The position numbers and the translations under genes are program-made. Below the pieces are notes generated by a model. It did no database searches, was not told the DNA's origin, and saw only the letters and a list, made by a program, of their open reading frames with translations. A stretch of DNA of 50,792 nt, from positions 1 to 50,792 of the forward strand of contig NZ_JBHTKL010000007.1 in NCBI RefSeq assembly GCF_042675915.1, given 5' to 3'. Origin of the DNA: Thalassobacillus_A hwangdonensis. Lineage in GTDB: Bacteria > Bacillota > Bacilli > Bacillales > Halobacillaceae. Shown here piece by piece: positions 32,677 through 40,552 of this stretch; position 1 is the stretch's first letter, and the number at the start of each line of letters is the position of its first letter.

Positions 32677-33051
32677 ATGGCAGATAAACGCGTAACCAGG
32701 CTGGATTCTACATATATGCAGCAATATGACGTTCACCAAGCGCGACAACGCAGAAAAAAGAAGCGCCTGTTTCGACGTCTGGCTTTATTTGCTTTAGTCA
32801 TCACGATTGTATCAGCATGGATGATCAACTACCACTTTGATCAGAAGGCACTGTATGCCGAAAAGCAGGAAAAGCTGGAAGCCCTCGAAGAGGAAAAGCT
32901 TTCATTGGAGAATCAGGAGAAAACATTAAACGAAGAGATTCAGCTCCTCAATAATGAAGAATATGTGTTGCAAATAGCCAGAACGAACTATTTTTTCTCA
33001 AAAGAAGGCGAAATCATCTTCAAACTGCCGGATGATGACCCATCTTATTGA
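32677..33051 (+). CDS. divIC: cell-division protein DivIC
   Basis: DivIC (FtsB-like) forms a complex with FtsL and DivIB that supports septal wall synthesis. The 124-residue bitopic protein has a basic cytoplasmic N-terminus with many R and K, one membrane helix (about 36-54) and an extracytoplasmic leucine-zipper-like coiled coil (about 58-95). TAGGAGG lies 8 bases upstream. It probably depends on transcription from yabP/yabQ in sporulation and on a weaker promoter in growth, which I could not locate. Confidence 0.94.
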   Translation: MADKRVTRLDSTYMQQYDVHQARQRRKKKRLFRRLALFALVITIVSAWMINYHFDQKALYAEKQEKLEALEEEKLSLENQEKTLNEEIQLLNNEEYVLQIARTNYFFSKEGEIIFKLPDDDPSY

Positions 33052-33077
33052 CACACTTTTCATTCCTTCTATATAAT
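33048..33077 (+). promoter_or_regulatory. yabR promoter (sigma-A)
   Basis: TTGACA (33048-33053), 18 bases, TATAAT (33072-33077). The -35 includes the last bases of divIC. Confidence 0.85.
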
Positions 33078-33125
33078 AGTAAGGAATGATATTTATCGAA
33101 TTTTTTAAGGAGGAGCATTTTTTTT

Positions 33126-33521
33126 ATGTCAATCGAAGTAGGCAGCAAGCTGCAGGGTAAGGTAACTGGTATCACTAATTTTGGAGCGTTCGTGGAACTT
33201 CCGGGTGGGCAGACAGGTCTAGTCCATATTAGTGAGGTTGCCGATAACTACGTAAAAGATATTAATGATCACTTGAGCGAAGGCGATCAAGTAGAGGTAA
33301 AGGTCATTAATGTCGGCAAAGACGGTAAAATCGGCCTTTCCATTAAGAAAGCGAAAGAAAATTACGGCCGCCGTAATCAAAAGCCTCAACAAACTCGCAA
33401 ACCGAGCGAATCATTTGAGCAGAAAATGAATCGTTTCCTTAAGGATAGTGAAGATCGTCTTTCATCCTTGAAGAAACACACCGAATCCAAACGTGGGGGA
33501 CGGGGTGCTAAACGAGGCTAA
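33126..33521 (+). CDS. yabR: YabR, S1-domain RNA-binding protein
   Basis: A 131-residue protein with one S1 domain (about 1-75; pattern GSKLQGKVTGITNFGAFVEL) and a basic, low-complexity tail ending in RGGRGAKRG. It resembles the S1 part of polynucleotide phosphorylase and general stress protein 13 (YugI). RNA or ribosome binding is likely; the role is unknown. AAGGAGG lies 10 bases before the ATG. Single-gene unit with a strong promoter and terminator. Confidence 0.92.
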   Translation: MSIEVGSKLQGKVTGITNFGAFVELPGGQTGLVHISEVADNYVKDINDHLSEGDQVEVKVINVGKDGKIGLSIKKAKENYGRRNQKPQQTRKPSESFEQKMNRFLKDSEDRLSSLKKHTESKRGGRGAKRG

Positions 33522-33564
33522 CTAGCTGCCTATGTAGAGTATAAAAAATGTTGTTATAGATACA

Positions 33565-33600
33565 AGCAGGTTCACCAGTAAACTGGGAACCTGCTTTTTT
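33565..33600 (+). terminator. terminator of yabR
   Basis: AGCAGGTTC-CCAGT pairs with ACTGG-AACCTGCT (14 pairs, one mismatch), with six T residues. Confidence 0.93.
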
Positions 33601-33673
33601 GATTATATGAGAAATATACGAAGGGTAGAATATATGAGGCGTAAATAGGGTGGCGAGTTTGATATTTTAGATA

Positions 33674-33708
33674 AAAAAAGCAGCATCCGCATGGGATGCT
33701 GCTTTTTT
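33674..33708 (-). terminator. terminator of the tRNA-Met-tRNA-Glu unit
   Basis: A perfect 15-bp stem with flanking A6 and T6 runs (33674-33688 with 33694-33708) works on both strands. It lies 21 bases beyond the 3' end of tRNA-Glu on the minus strand. Confidence 0.88.
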
Positions 33709-33728
33709 AGGACAAAGAATGTGTTGGA

Positions 33729-33800
33729 TGACCCGTACGGGATTCGAACCCGTGTTACCGCCGTGAAAGGGCGGTGTCTTAACCGCTTGACCAACGGGCC
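33729..33800 (-). tRNA. tRNA-Glu (UUC)
   Basis: On the minus strand a full cloverleaf: GGCCCGT/ACGGGTC acceptor, a D-loop with GGTCAAGCGG, the anticodon loop CTTTCAC with TTC, and a T-arm with GGTTCGAATCC. It matches Bacillus tRNA-Glu. The discriminator A is followed by TCCA, so the CCA end is not encoded in register and must be added. Confidence 0.96.
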
Positions 33801-33832
33801 TAAGTCTATCTTTATGTAAGAAAGAATAAAAA

Positions 33833-33909
33833 TGGTAGCGGCGGAGGGGATCGAACCCCCGACCTCACGGGTATGAACCGTACGCTCTCGCCAGCTGAGC
33901 TACACCGCC
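33833..33909 (-). tRNA. tRNA-Met (CAU), elongator type
   Basis: On the minus strand GGCGGTG/CGCCGCT acceptor, D-loop TAGCTCAGCTGG, anticodon loop TTCATAC with CAT, and T-arm GGGTTCGATCC, with an encoded CCA. It is the elongator-type tRNA-Met of Bacillus and shares a promoter and terminator with tRNA-Glu. Confidence 0.95.
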
Positions 33910-33935
33910 ATATTTCTCTCAAAGTCACAAAAAAT

Positions 33936-33964
33936 ATATTACAACATGATAGAGAAAGTGTCAA
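33936..33964 (-). promoter_or_regulatory. promoter of the tRNA pair
   Basis: On the minus strand TTGACA (33964-33959), 17 bases, TAATAT (33941-33936), about 27 bases before the tRNA-Met 5' end. Confidence 0.8.
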
Positions 33965-34121
33965 CACTTTAATAAGTTTTAAGACTTATCTGTCAATTTT
34001 TGAAGAAGCCCAAAGCATAGGCTGTCAAAGGTATATCCCTCAACTCTCTATTTCTGAAGGTACAATTCTTGTATAAAAAAGCATGCAAATTTGTAGAAGA
34101 TACCTTTGGAAGTCGGAAATG

Positions 34122-34187
34122 AGTCGAACTTTTTGTCACGGCTCTCCTCTTGTTTTGACAAATTAAATGATAGAGTTGTGATTTAAT
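34122..34187 (+). promoter_or_regulatory. spoIIE promoter, sigma-A with 21-base spacer and Spo0A-like boxes
   Basis: TTGACA (34155-34160) and TTTAAT (34182-34187) are separated by 21 bases, the unusual spacing known for Spo0A-activated promoters such as B. subtilis spoIIE. A minus-strand TTTGTCAAA overlaps the -35 (34154-34162) and a further Spo0A-like AGTCGAA is at 34122-34128. Confidence 0.7.
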
Positions 34188-34211
34188 AGAGCGACAAGGA
34201 GGAGGTAGAAC

Positions 34212-36659
34212 ATGTGGGGGACGATGACGAAGAAAGGATTACACACGCTTGAATTAGAAAAAGGACGTTGGGTTCGGATTAAAAAGAAAGTGGATGCACG
34301 GGTCAGACACTTGTTTATCGACAAAGGATGGCTGTTGATGATCATTGCTTTACTTCTTGGTAGAGCAGTTATACTATCTTCCATCTCACCATTCGTTATC
34401 GCTTTGGTTGCTTCGGTCTGGTGGCTGCGCCGGGATCGGGTACCTGCTGTGGCTCTATTTGCGGTGATTGGGGCTGCGACGATGGGATGGGTGCAGGCGG
34501 TATTTGTATTCGGAGCGGTGATGGCCTTTTTATTACTTGGATTCATAGTACATACATGGGAACGCCATCAGCAGATCCTTCCGCTCCTGGCAATGGTCGC
34601 CTGTATGATCCCGCGTGCCATCGGTTTGACAATTATTGATGGGTGGGAACCCTACGAGGGTATCCTGATGGGAGTGGAAGGAATATTGAGTGCTTTGCTC
34701 GTCTTGATTTTCATGCAAAGTGTGCCGCTGATATCGCCTAAGCGGTACAAGTCTTCATTGAAGAATGAAGAAGTGGTATGCATGATCATCCTGCTTGCAT
34801 CGGTATTGACGGGTACGATCGGCTGGCAGATCCAGGGTATTTCAATAGAGCAGATCTTTTCGAGGTACCTTGTACTATTCCTGGCCTATATAGGTGGGGC
34901 GGCGATCGGGTCTACCGTCGGTGTCGTTACCGGGCTGATCTTAAGTCTGGCAAATGTCGCGAATCTATACCAAATGAGTCTGCTGGCCTTCTCCGGATTG
35001 CTCGGTGGTTTGTTGAAGGAAGGGAAAAAGATCGGAGTCAGCCTCGGTCTGGTCATAGGGACGCTGCTCATTGGCATTTATGGAGGGACAGTCGCCTCAT
35101 TGACTCCATCCCTGCTCGAAACAGGCGTGGCGATTTTCATTTTTCTTACGACGCCGGAAGGATGGATCCGCAAACTATCCCGTTATATTCCGGGGACGCA
35201 GGAGCATTCGAATGAACAAGAACAATACCTCCAGAAGGTCCGTGATGTCACTGCAGTGCGTGTTGAAAAGTTTTCAGATGTGTTCAAGGCATTATCCAAA
35301 AGCTTCACTCATTTCGAAAATCAGCTCGACCAGCCGGATGATCAAAAGGAAATGGATCACTTTCTTAGCCATGTAACCGAAAAGACGTGTCAGACATGCT
35401 TTAAAAAAGAGCGATGCTGGGCGAAACAATTCGATGAAACTTATGCATTGATGACAGATCTGAAGGACGATATTGAAACCACGAACGAGCCTTCCAGGCA
35501 AACTCGGAAAAATATCGATCAGTACTGTGTGAAGTCTCAGAAATTGGTGGATACCATGAAATACGAGATGTCTTTTTATCATGCCAATCAGCTGCTGAAA
35601 CGGCAGGTGCTGGAGAGCAGACGGTTTGTTGCTGACCAGTTGAGGGGTGTGTCTGAGGTAATGGGGGATTTTGCGAGAGAGATCGTTAAAGAACGGGAGA
35701 ATCATGAACAACAGGAGCAGGAAATTACGGAAGCACTGCAGACGTTGGGCCTGGAAATGGAGTCCCTCGATATCTATACTTTGGAGTCGGGAAAAATCGA
35801 TATCGATATGGTGCTCTATTTGAACAACTACCACGGGGAAGGGCCGAAGCTGATTGCGCCGTTATTATCTGATATCCTGCAGGAAACCATCGTCGTCACT
35901 ACAGAAGAAATTGCGCCTTTTCCACATGGAATGTGTCATCTGTCTTTTCAGTCCGCAAAAAAATATTACATTGAAAGCGGTGTCGCCCATGCGGCCAAGG
36001 ACGGCGGGTTCATATCCGGTGACAGTTATACGACCATCGAGCTTGGGTCAGGCAAGTTCGCGCTTGCGATCAGTGACGGAATGGGCAATGGCCTACGAGC
36101 CCATGAAGAAAGTGTGGAAACGTTACGACTGCTTCAGCAGATTTTAGAATCAGGGATCCAGGAGCAGGTGGCGATTAAATCGATCAATTCGATTCTATCA
36201 CTGCGCACACAGGACGAAATCTTCTCCACATTGGATCTGGCTGTGGTGGACCTGCATCATGCAACTGCTAAATTCATAAAGATCGGCAGTACACCGAGCT
36301 ATATTAAGCGTGGCAATCAGATGCTTAAAATCGAATCCAGCAACCTGCCGATGGGGATCATCCAGGATGTGGATGTCGATATTGTCAGCGAGCAGTTGAA
36401 GGCAGGCGATCTGCTGATCATGATGAGTGACGGGATCCTGGAAGGTCCGAAGCACGTGGAAAATATAGAAATGTGGCTGAAACGTAAAATAAGGGAGCTG
36501 GAGACTAGTGACCCACAGGCGGTTGCTGATTTGATATTGGAAGAGGTCATCCGTACAAGATCCGGTTCCATCAATGATGACATGACCGTGCTTGTAGCAA
36601 GGCTAGATCACAATCTGCCTAAGTGGTCGGCAATTCCGCATGTAAAAAAGGAAGCATGA
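34212..36659 (+). CDS. spoIIE: SpoIIE, PP2C phosphatase and asymmetric-division protein
   Basis: SpoIIE dephosphorylates SpoIIAA in the forespore to release sigma-F, and binds FtsZ to help shift the septum to the pole. The 815-residue protein has a cytoplasmic lead, about ten membrane helices (roughly 45-320), a central regulatory/FtsZ-binding region with clustered cysteines (TCQTCFKKERCW near 396-407) and a C-terminal PP2C domain (about 590-810) with metal ligands in D622-GMGNG and D740-G. GGAGGAGG lies 8 bases before the ATG. Confidence 0.96.
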   Translation: MWGTMTKKGLHTLELEKGRWVRIKKKVDARVRHLFIDKGWLLMIIALLLGRAVILSSISPFVIALVASVWWLRRDRVPAVALFAVIGAATMGWVQAVFVFGAVMAFLLLGFIVHTWERHQQILPLLAMVACMIPRAIGLTIIDGWEPYEGILMGVEGILSALLVLIFMQSVPLISPKRYKSSLKNEEVVCMIILLASVLTGTIGWQIQGISIEQIFSRYLVLFLAYIGGAAIGSTVGVVTGLILSLANVANLYQMSLLAFSGLLGGLLKEGKKIGVSLGLVIGTLLIGIYGGTVASLTPSLLETGVAIFIFLTTPEGWIRKLSRYIPGTQEHSNEQEQYLQKVRDVTAVRVEKFSDVFKALSKSFTHFENQLDQPDDQKEMDHFLSHVTEKTCQTCFKKERCWAKQFDETYALMTDLKDDIETTNEPSRQTRKNIDQYCVKSQKLVDTMKYEMSFYHANQLLKRQVLESRRFVADQLRGVSEVMGDFAREIVKERENHEQQEQEITEALQTLGLEMESLDIYTLESGKIDIDMVLYLNNYHGEGPKLIAPLLSDILQETIVVTTEEIAPFPHGMCHLSFQSAKKYYIESGVAHAAKDGGFISGDSYTTIELGSGKFALAISDGMGNGLRAHEESVETLRLLQQILESGIQEQVAIKSINSILSLRTQDEIFSTLDLAVVDLHHATAKFIKIGSTPSYIKRGNQMLKIESSNLPMGIIQDVDVDIVSEQLKAGDLLIMMSDGILEGPKHVENIEMWLKRKIRELETSDPQAVADLILEEVIRTRSGSINDDMTVLVARLDHNLPKWSAIPHVKKEA

Positions 36660-36680
36660 ACATTAACTCTTGTTGAAGGG

Positions 36681-36710
36681 GTATAATCCTTTTCCTAATC
36701 GGCGAAGATG
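36681..36710 (+). promoter_or_regulatory. sigma-F promoter of yabS-yabT
   Basis: GTATA (36681-36685), 15 bases, GGCGAAGATG (36701-36710); one mismatch to the sigma-F consensus. Forespore expression of yabT is known in B. subtilis. Confidence 0.65.
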
Positions 36711-36735
36711 TTGATAAGAATAGGAGGAGGATCCA

Positions 36736-37473
36736 ATGAAACAAGGAACCTTAAAGCAAATTCTATTATTGACGGATGGATGTTCGAATCAGGGAGAAGA
36801 CCCGGTAGCGGTAGCGGCGTTGGCCCACAATCAAGGGATTACCGTGAATGTCATCGGCGTCCTGGATGATGATCAAAGTGAACAGCCGGAAGGATTGGAA
36901 GAAGTTGAAGCGATTGCTCTGTCTGGTGGAGGCGTCAGCCAAATCGTCTACCAGCAGGCATTGTCTCAGACCGTCCAGATGGTCACGAAGCAAGCAATGA
37001 CACAGACACTTCAAGGAGTGGTGAATCAGGAGCTGAAACAAATTCTCGGCCCTAAGAAGACACTGGAAGAGCTTCCGCCTGATCAACGGGGAGAAATTAT
37101 GGAAGTCGTAGAAGAACTCGGTGAAACCAGTAAGCTTGAAGTACTTGTGCTTGTAGACACAAGTGCCAGTATGACCCCTAAATTGGAAACGGTGAAGGAT
37201 GCCTTGTTCGATCTCAGTCTAAGTCTTAACGCAAGGTCAGGAAGCAATAAGTTCAGCATCTACGCTTTCCCACACAAGAAAAAGCCGATTCATAAACTGA
37301 TGGATTGGTCACCTGACCTTGAAGGCATTTCCAAGATCTTTCCGAAGCTTGCGAGCGGAGGAATTACTCCAACGGGGCCTGCATTGAAAGAAGCGATTTA
37401 CCAGTTCAGTAAAAAAAGCTTGTTCAGGAGCAAGAGCCATGCAGATGAACCATACGAAGAAACAGGCGATTAA
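36736..37473 (+). CDS. yabS: YabS, VWA-like protein
   Basis: A 245-residue protein with features of a von Willebrand A domain: the strand-plus-aspartate LLLTDGCSNQG at the N-terminus, and a MIDAS-type D-x-S-x-S (VLVDTSASMT) near residue 140, which suggests an internally rearranged or double domain. The partner and role are not known. Its end overlaps the start of yabT by 35 bases, and the conserved pairing with that kinase hints at a common signalling task in the forespore. GGAGGAGG precedes the ATG. Confidence 0.85.
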   Translation: MKQGTLKQILLLTDGCSNQGEDPVAVAALAHNQGITVNVIGVLDDDQSEQPEGLEEVEAIALSGGGVSQIVYQQALSQTVQMVTKQAMTQTLQGVVNQELKQILGPKKTLEELPPDQRGEIMEVVEELGETSKLEVLVLVDTSASMTPKLETVKDALFDLSLSLNARSGSNKFSIYAFPHKKKPIHKLMDWSPDLEGISKIFPKLASGGITPTGPALKEAIYQFSKKSLFRSKSHADEPYEETGD

Positions 37474-38401
37474 TCTCCAACCGGGAACGCTCATTACCGG
37501 TAAATGGACGAAAAAAAGTTACCGGGTTCTGAACAAATTAGGTGAAGGCGCTTGTGGTGTCGTCTACTTATGTGAATATGAAAGTAAGAGAGTAGCTCTG
37601 AAAATCAGCCAGGACAGCTCCCGGATCACGACTGAAGTGAATGTATTGAAAACGTTCCAGAAGGTCCAAGGAAAACGCCTTGGGCCTTCTTTGATGGGTG
37701 TAGATGACTGGATCAGACCGAATGGTACAAGATTACACTTTTATGTAATGGAATATATTAAGGGCTATACGCTTAGCACGTTCCTGAGAGGGAAAGGGAA
37801 GGAATGGGTCGGAATTCTGATTCTGCAGATGCTGACGGATCTACATGATCTCCATCAGGCAGGTTGGGTGTTTGGTGATTTGAAGACGGATAATCTGCTC
37901 GTCAGCTACCCACCGGCAAGGATAAGGTGGATTGATGTAGGAGGTACAACCCAAAATGGAAGGGCTATTAAAGAATATACAGAATTCTATGACCGTGGAT
38001 ACTGGCAGATGGGTTCAAGAAAAGCAGAACCTTCCTATGACCTTTTCGCTGTGACGATGATCATGCTTGAAATCGGCCGCTCGGGTCGTTTTGAAAGAGG
38101 CACGAAGCCGCAGCAGACTTTACTGAAACAATTATCGCTCTCTCCTATATTGAAACCTTACGAGAAGACGATACGTAACGTATGGGAAGGGAGCATCCAG
38201 TCGAGTGCTGCCATGAAAAACGAGATTTCAGTTGTTTTGACTGCCCGGCAGAACGATACCCCTCAGCAACCAACCAGGAGAGCACGTCAACGGAGTAGTG
38301 GCGATCAAAAACAAGCAGGTGGTCATGCGGCGATGGAAATGGGATTCATTTCAGTGGTCGTCTGCTTCTTTTATTTCATCTATATCTGGATTGGGATGTA
38401 A
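37439..38401 (+). CDS. yabT: YabT, forespore Hanks-type Ser/Thr protein kinase
   Basis: A 320-residue membrane-anchored kinase. The glycine loop GEGACGVV, the lysine in VALKIS, the catalytic aspartate in FGDLKTDN (instead of HRD, so without the activating arginine) and DVGG (instead of DFG) are visible; a basic Arg/Gln-rich region (about 275-296) and a single C-terminal membrane helix (about 298-318) follow. In B. subtilis YabT lacks an extracellular domain, is stimulated by DNA binding and phosphorylates RecA during sporulation. ATG 37439 is 6 bases behind AGGAGC. Confidence 0.92.
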   Translation: MQMNHTKKQAINLQPGTLITGKWTKKSYRVLNKLGEGACGVVYLCEYESKRVALKISQDSSRITTEVNVLKTFQKVQGKRLGPSLMGVDDWIRPNGTRLHFYVMEYIKGYTLSTFLRGKGKEWVGILILQMLTDLHDLHQAGWVFGDLKTDNLLVSYPPARIRWIDVGGTTQNGRAIKEYTEFYDRGYWQMGSRKAEPSYDLFAVTMIMLEIGRSGRFERGTKPQQTLLKQLSLSPILKPYEKTIRNVWEGSIQSSAAMKNEISVVLTARQNDTPQQPTRRARQRSSGDQKQAGGHAAMEMGFISVVVCFFYFIYIWIGM

Positions 38402-38487
38402 GTCTCCTGTCTTTGCAGGGATTCGAATCTTAATGGTACGATGAGGGTGTACGTTACCGATTACAAACCATTGGAGTGAAGCCAAAG

Positions 38488-39882
38488 ATGAAAGCTACCG
38501 TCGATTCTTTTATCGAATCCCAGCAATTTCTGCAGGAAAATTGCACTGTCCTTGTTGCTGTTTCAGGCGGGGCAGATTCAATGGCGCTACTCCATTACTT
38601 GAAAGAGTTGAAGAAAGAAAAGAATTTAACGTTGATTGCTTTATCCGTAGACCACGGATTGAGAGGGAATGAATCGTTAGAAGATCTGCAATTCGTACAA
38701 TCGACCTGCCAAGAGTGGGGTATTGAATTTTCAGGGACGAGCGTCGATGTTACTTCCTATAAGAAAAAACACGGATGTGGTACCCAGCAAGCTGCTAGAT
38801 CGTTGCGCTATGATTTTTTTGAACAACAGATGTCCCTATATGAAGCGGATGTGCTGGCACTTGCCCATCATGGTGACGATCAGGCGGAAACGCTGATCAT
38901 GCGATTGATGAGGGTAACCAACCCAGCTGCATTCCAAGGCATTCCGTTAGAACGAGTCTTTGGAAAAGGGAGAATCATTAGGCCGCTGCTTTGTGTCGAG
39001 AAGCAGGCGATACTGGAATACTGCAAAATTAATCAGGTGCCATTTCGTGACGACCCATCCAATGCAGATCCTGTATATACGCGGAATTACATTCGACTGA
39101 ACATTTTGCCCTTATTTAAGGAACAGAACCCGAAATTTCATCGTCATGCTCAGCTGCTGAGTCAGCGTGCAACAGAAGATGAAGCATTTTTGCACACACA
39201 AGCAAATTCCATGGTAGAAAATGTTGTGAAAAAGGGTATCGGTGGTAGAGAGGTTTCTTTTGAAATTAATGAGTTTTCAGGCTATCCAATAGCTTTACAA
39301 AGAAGAGCCTTTCATCTAATATTAAACTATCTTTATCGTAAGGCACCTAATGATCTTTCTTATATACATGAAGAGCAATTTTTCGACATTTTGAACCGGG
39401 AAATGGCGAATGCAAGATTGGATTTTCCAGAAGGGCTCCGTTTATACCGCTCCTATGGTACAGTGACGTTCAGGTTCGGACAAGCTGGGGAGCCATACAC
39501 CTTCGAACTGTCACCTGGGGAAAGCATCACCCTCCCTGATGGCGGGGAAATCTCACTTTCCACCTCTTCCGATAATCAGAAGAGTGAAAGTGCGCATGCA
39601 TTTGCTTGTGATATTGCTCACGTATCCTTGCCTTTGATCATCCGCACCCGTCAACCCGGGGACCGGATGAGCTGCAAAGGAATGGAGGGTTCCAAGAAAA
39701 TCAAAGATATTTTCATCGACCAGAAGGTGCCTGCTGATAAGCGGGACACATGGCCGATTGTTACTGATCATACTGGTAGGATCCTGTGGTTGGTCGGCTT
39801 GAAAAAGAGTGAGGGGAAGCCCTCTGAAGTAGGTACAGGAGAATGGCTGCATGTACATTACAAAAACAACGAAACCCTGTAG
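38488..39882 (+). CDS. tilS: tRNA(Ile)-lysidine synthase
   Basis: TilS attaches lysine to C34 of the tRNA-Ile (CAU) precursor so it reads AUA codons; it is essential. The 464-residue protein has the PP-loop SGGADS (26-31) for ATP, an N-type ATP pyrophosphatase domain and C-terminal TilS domains with the RTRQPGDRM segment. ATG 38488 is 8 bases after GGAGTGA and fits the family; the in-frame GTG at 38476 lies inside the ribosome site. It is followed by hpt after 12 bases. Confidence 0.95.
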   Translation: MKATVDSFIESQQFLQENCTVLVAVSGGADSMALLHYLKELKKEKNLTLIALSVDHGLRGNESLEDLQFVQSTCQEWGIEFSGTSVDVTSYKKKHGCGTQQAARSLRYDFFEQQMSLYEADVLALAHHGDDQAETLIMRLMRVTNPAAFQGIPLERVFGKGRIIRPLLCVEKQAILEYCKINQVPFRDDPSNADPVYTRNYIRLNILPLFKEQNPKFHRHAQLLSQRATEDEAFLHTQANSMVENVVKKGIGGREVSFEINEFSGYPIALQRRAFHLILNYLYRKAPNDLSYIHEEQFFDILNREMANARLDFPEGLRLYRSYGTVTFRFGQAGEPYTFELSPGESITLPDGGEISLSTSSDNQKSESAHAFACDIAHVSLPLIIRTRQPGDRMSCKGMEGSKKIKDIFIDQKVPADKRDTWPIVTDHTGRILWLVGLKKSEGKPSEVGTGEWLHVHYKNNETL

Positions 39883-39894
39883 GAGGAGCAAACT

Positions 39895-40434
39895 ATGCAT
39901 AACGAAATTGAGAAAATCTTGATTTCACAGGAAGAAATTCAAGAAAAATGCCAAGAGATAGGAGCGCAGCTTACAGAAGAGTACGATGGCCGATTCCCGT
40001 TGGTGATCGGGGTGCTGAAAGGTGCGATGCCTTTCATGGGGGATTTACTTAAGCGTGTAGAAACGCACCTGGAAATGGACTTCATGGATGTATCCAGCTA
40101 TAACGGGGGTATGAAATCCACGGGTGAGGTTAAAATTGTAAAGGACCTGGACACGCAGGTCGAAGGCAGAGACCTTCTGATCATTGAAGACATCATTGAC
40201 AGTGGTTTGACGTTGAGCTATCTTGTCGATCTATTCAAATACCGCAAAGCGAAATCGATCAGAATCGTTACACTGCTTGATAAGCCTACTGGTAGAAGTG
40301 CGAATATCAAAGCAGACATCATCGGCTTTGAAGTACCTGATGAATTCGTTGTCGGTTATGGTTTGGACTACGAAGAGAAATATCGTAACCTTCCTTATAT
40401 CGGTGTATTGAAACCGGAAGTGTATGGCGGCTGA
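39895..40434 (+). CDS. hpt: hypoxanthine-guanine phosphoribosyltransferase
   Basis: Salvages hypoxanthine and guanine to IMP and GMP using PRPP. The 179-residue protein shows the PRPP loop E98-D-I-I-D-S-G-L-T-L and the early GVLKGAMPF loop, with the late PDEFVVGYGLDY. Length is typical. It pairs with tilS as in B. subtilis, where the HprT-TilS pair also affects ftsH expression. GGAGGAG lies 8 bases upstream. Confidence 0.97.
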   Translation: MHNEIEKILISQEEIQEKCQEIGAQLTEEYDGRFPLVIGVLKGAMPFMGDLLKRVETHLEMDFMDVSSYNGGMKSTGEVKIVKDLDTQVEGRDLLIIEDIIDSGLTLSYLVDLFKYRKAKSIRIVTLLDKPTGRSANIKADIIGFEVPDEFVVGYGLDYEEKYRNLPYIGVLKPEVYGG

Positions 40435-40487
40435 TCGAGCCCATGAATGAATCACAGAATTGTCACATATGGTATAAGGGTAATTAG

Positions 40488-40516
40488 TTGTATTGGTACT
40501 TTTTAGATGATACTAT
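40488..40516 (+). promoter_or_regulatory. ftsH promoter (sigma-A)
   Basis: TTGTAT (40488-40493), 17 bases, TACTAT (40511-40516), 37 bases before the ftsH start. Confidence 0.6.
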
Positions 40517-40552
40517 TTTATTTAGTTTTTGTTGCTTGGGAGGAGGAAGGCG

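Noticed and set aside
33081..33110. Sigma-H promoter before yabR (AAGGAATGA and CGAATTTT)
   Set aside because: The two parts are only about 6-8 bases apart instead of 11-12; the consensus sigma-A promoter at 33048-33077 explains expression.
33603..33794. 63-codon minus-strand frame overlapping tRNA-Glu
   Set aside because: It is formed by the tRNA gene and its terminator.
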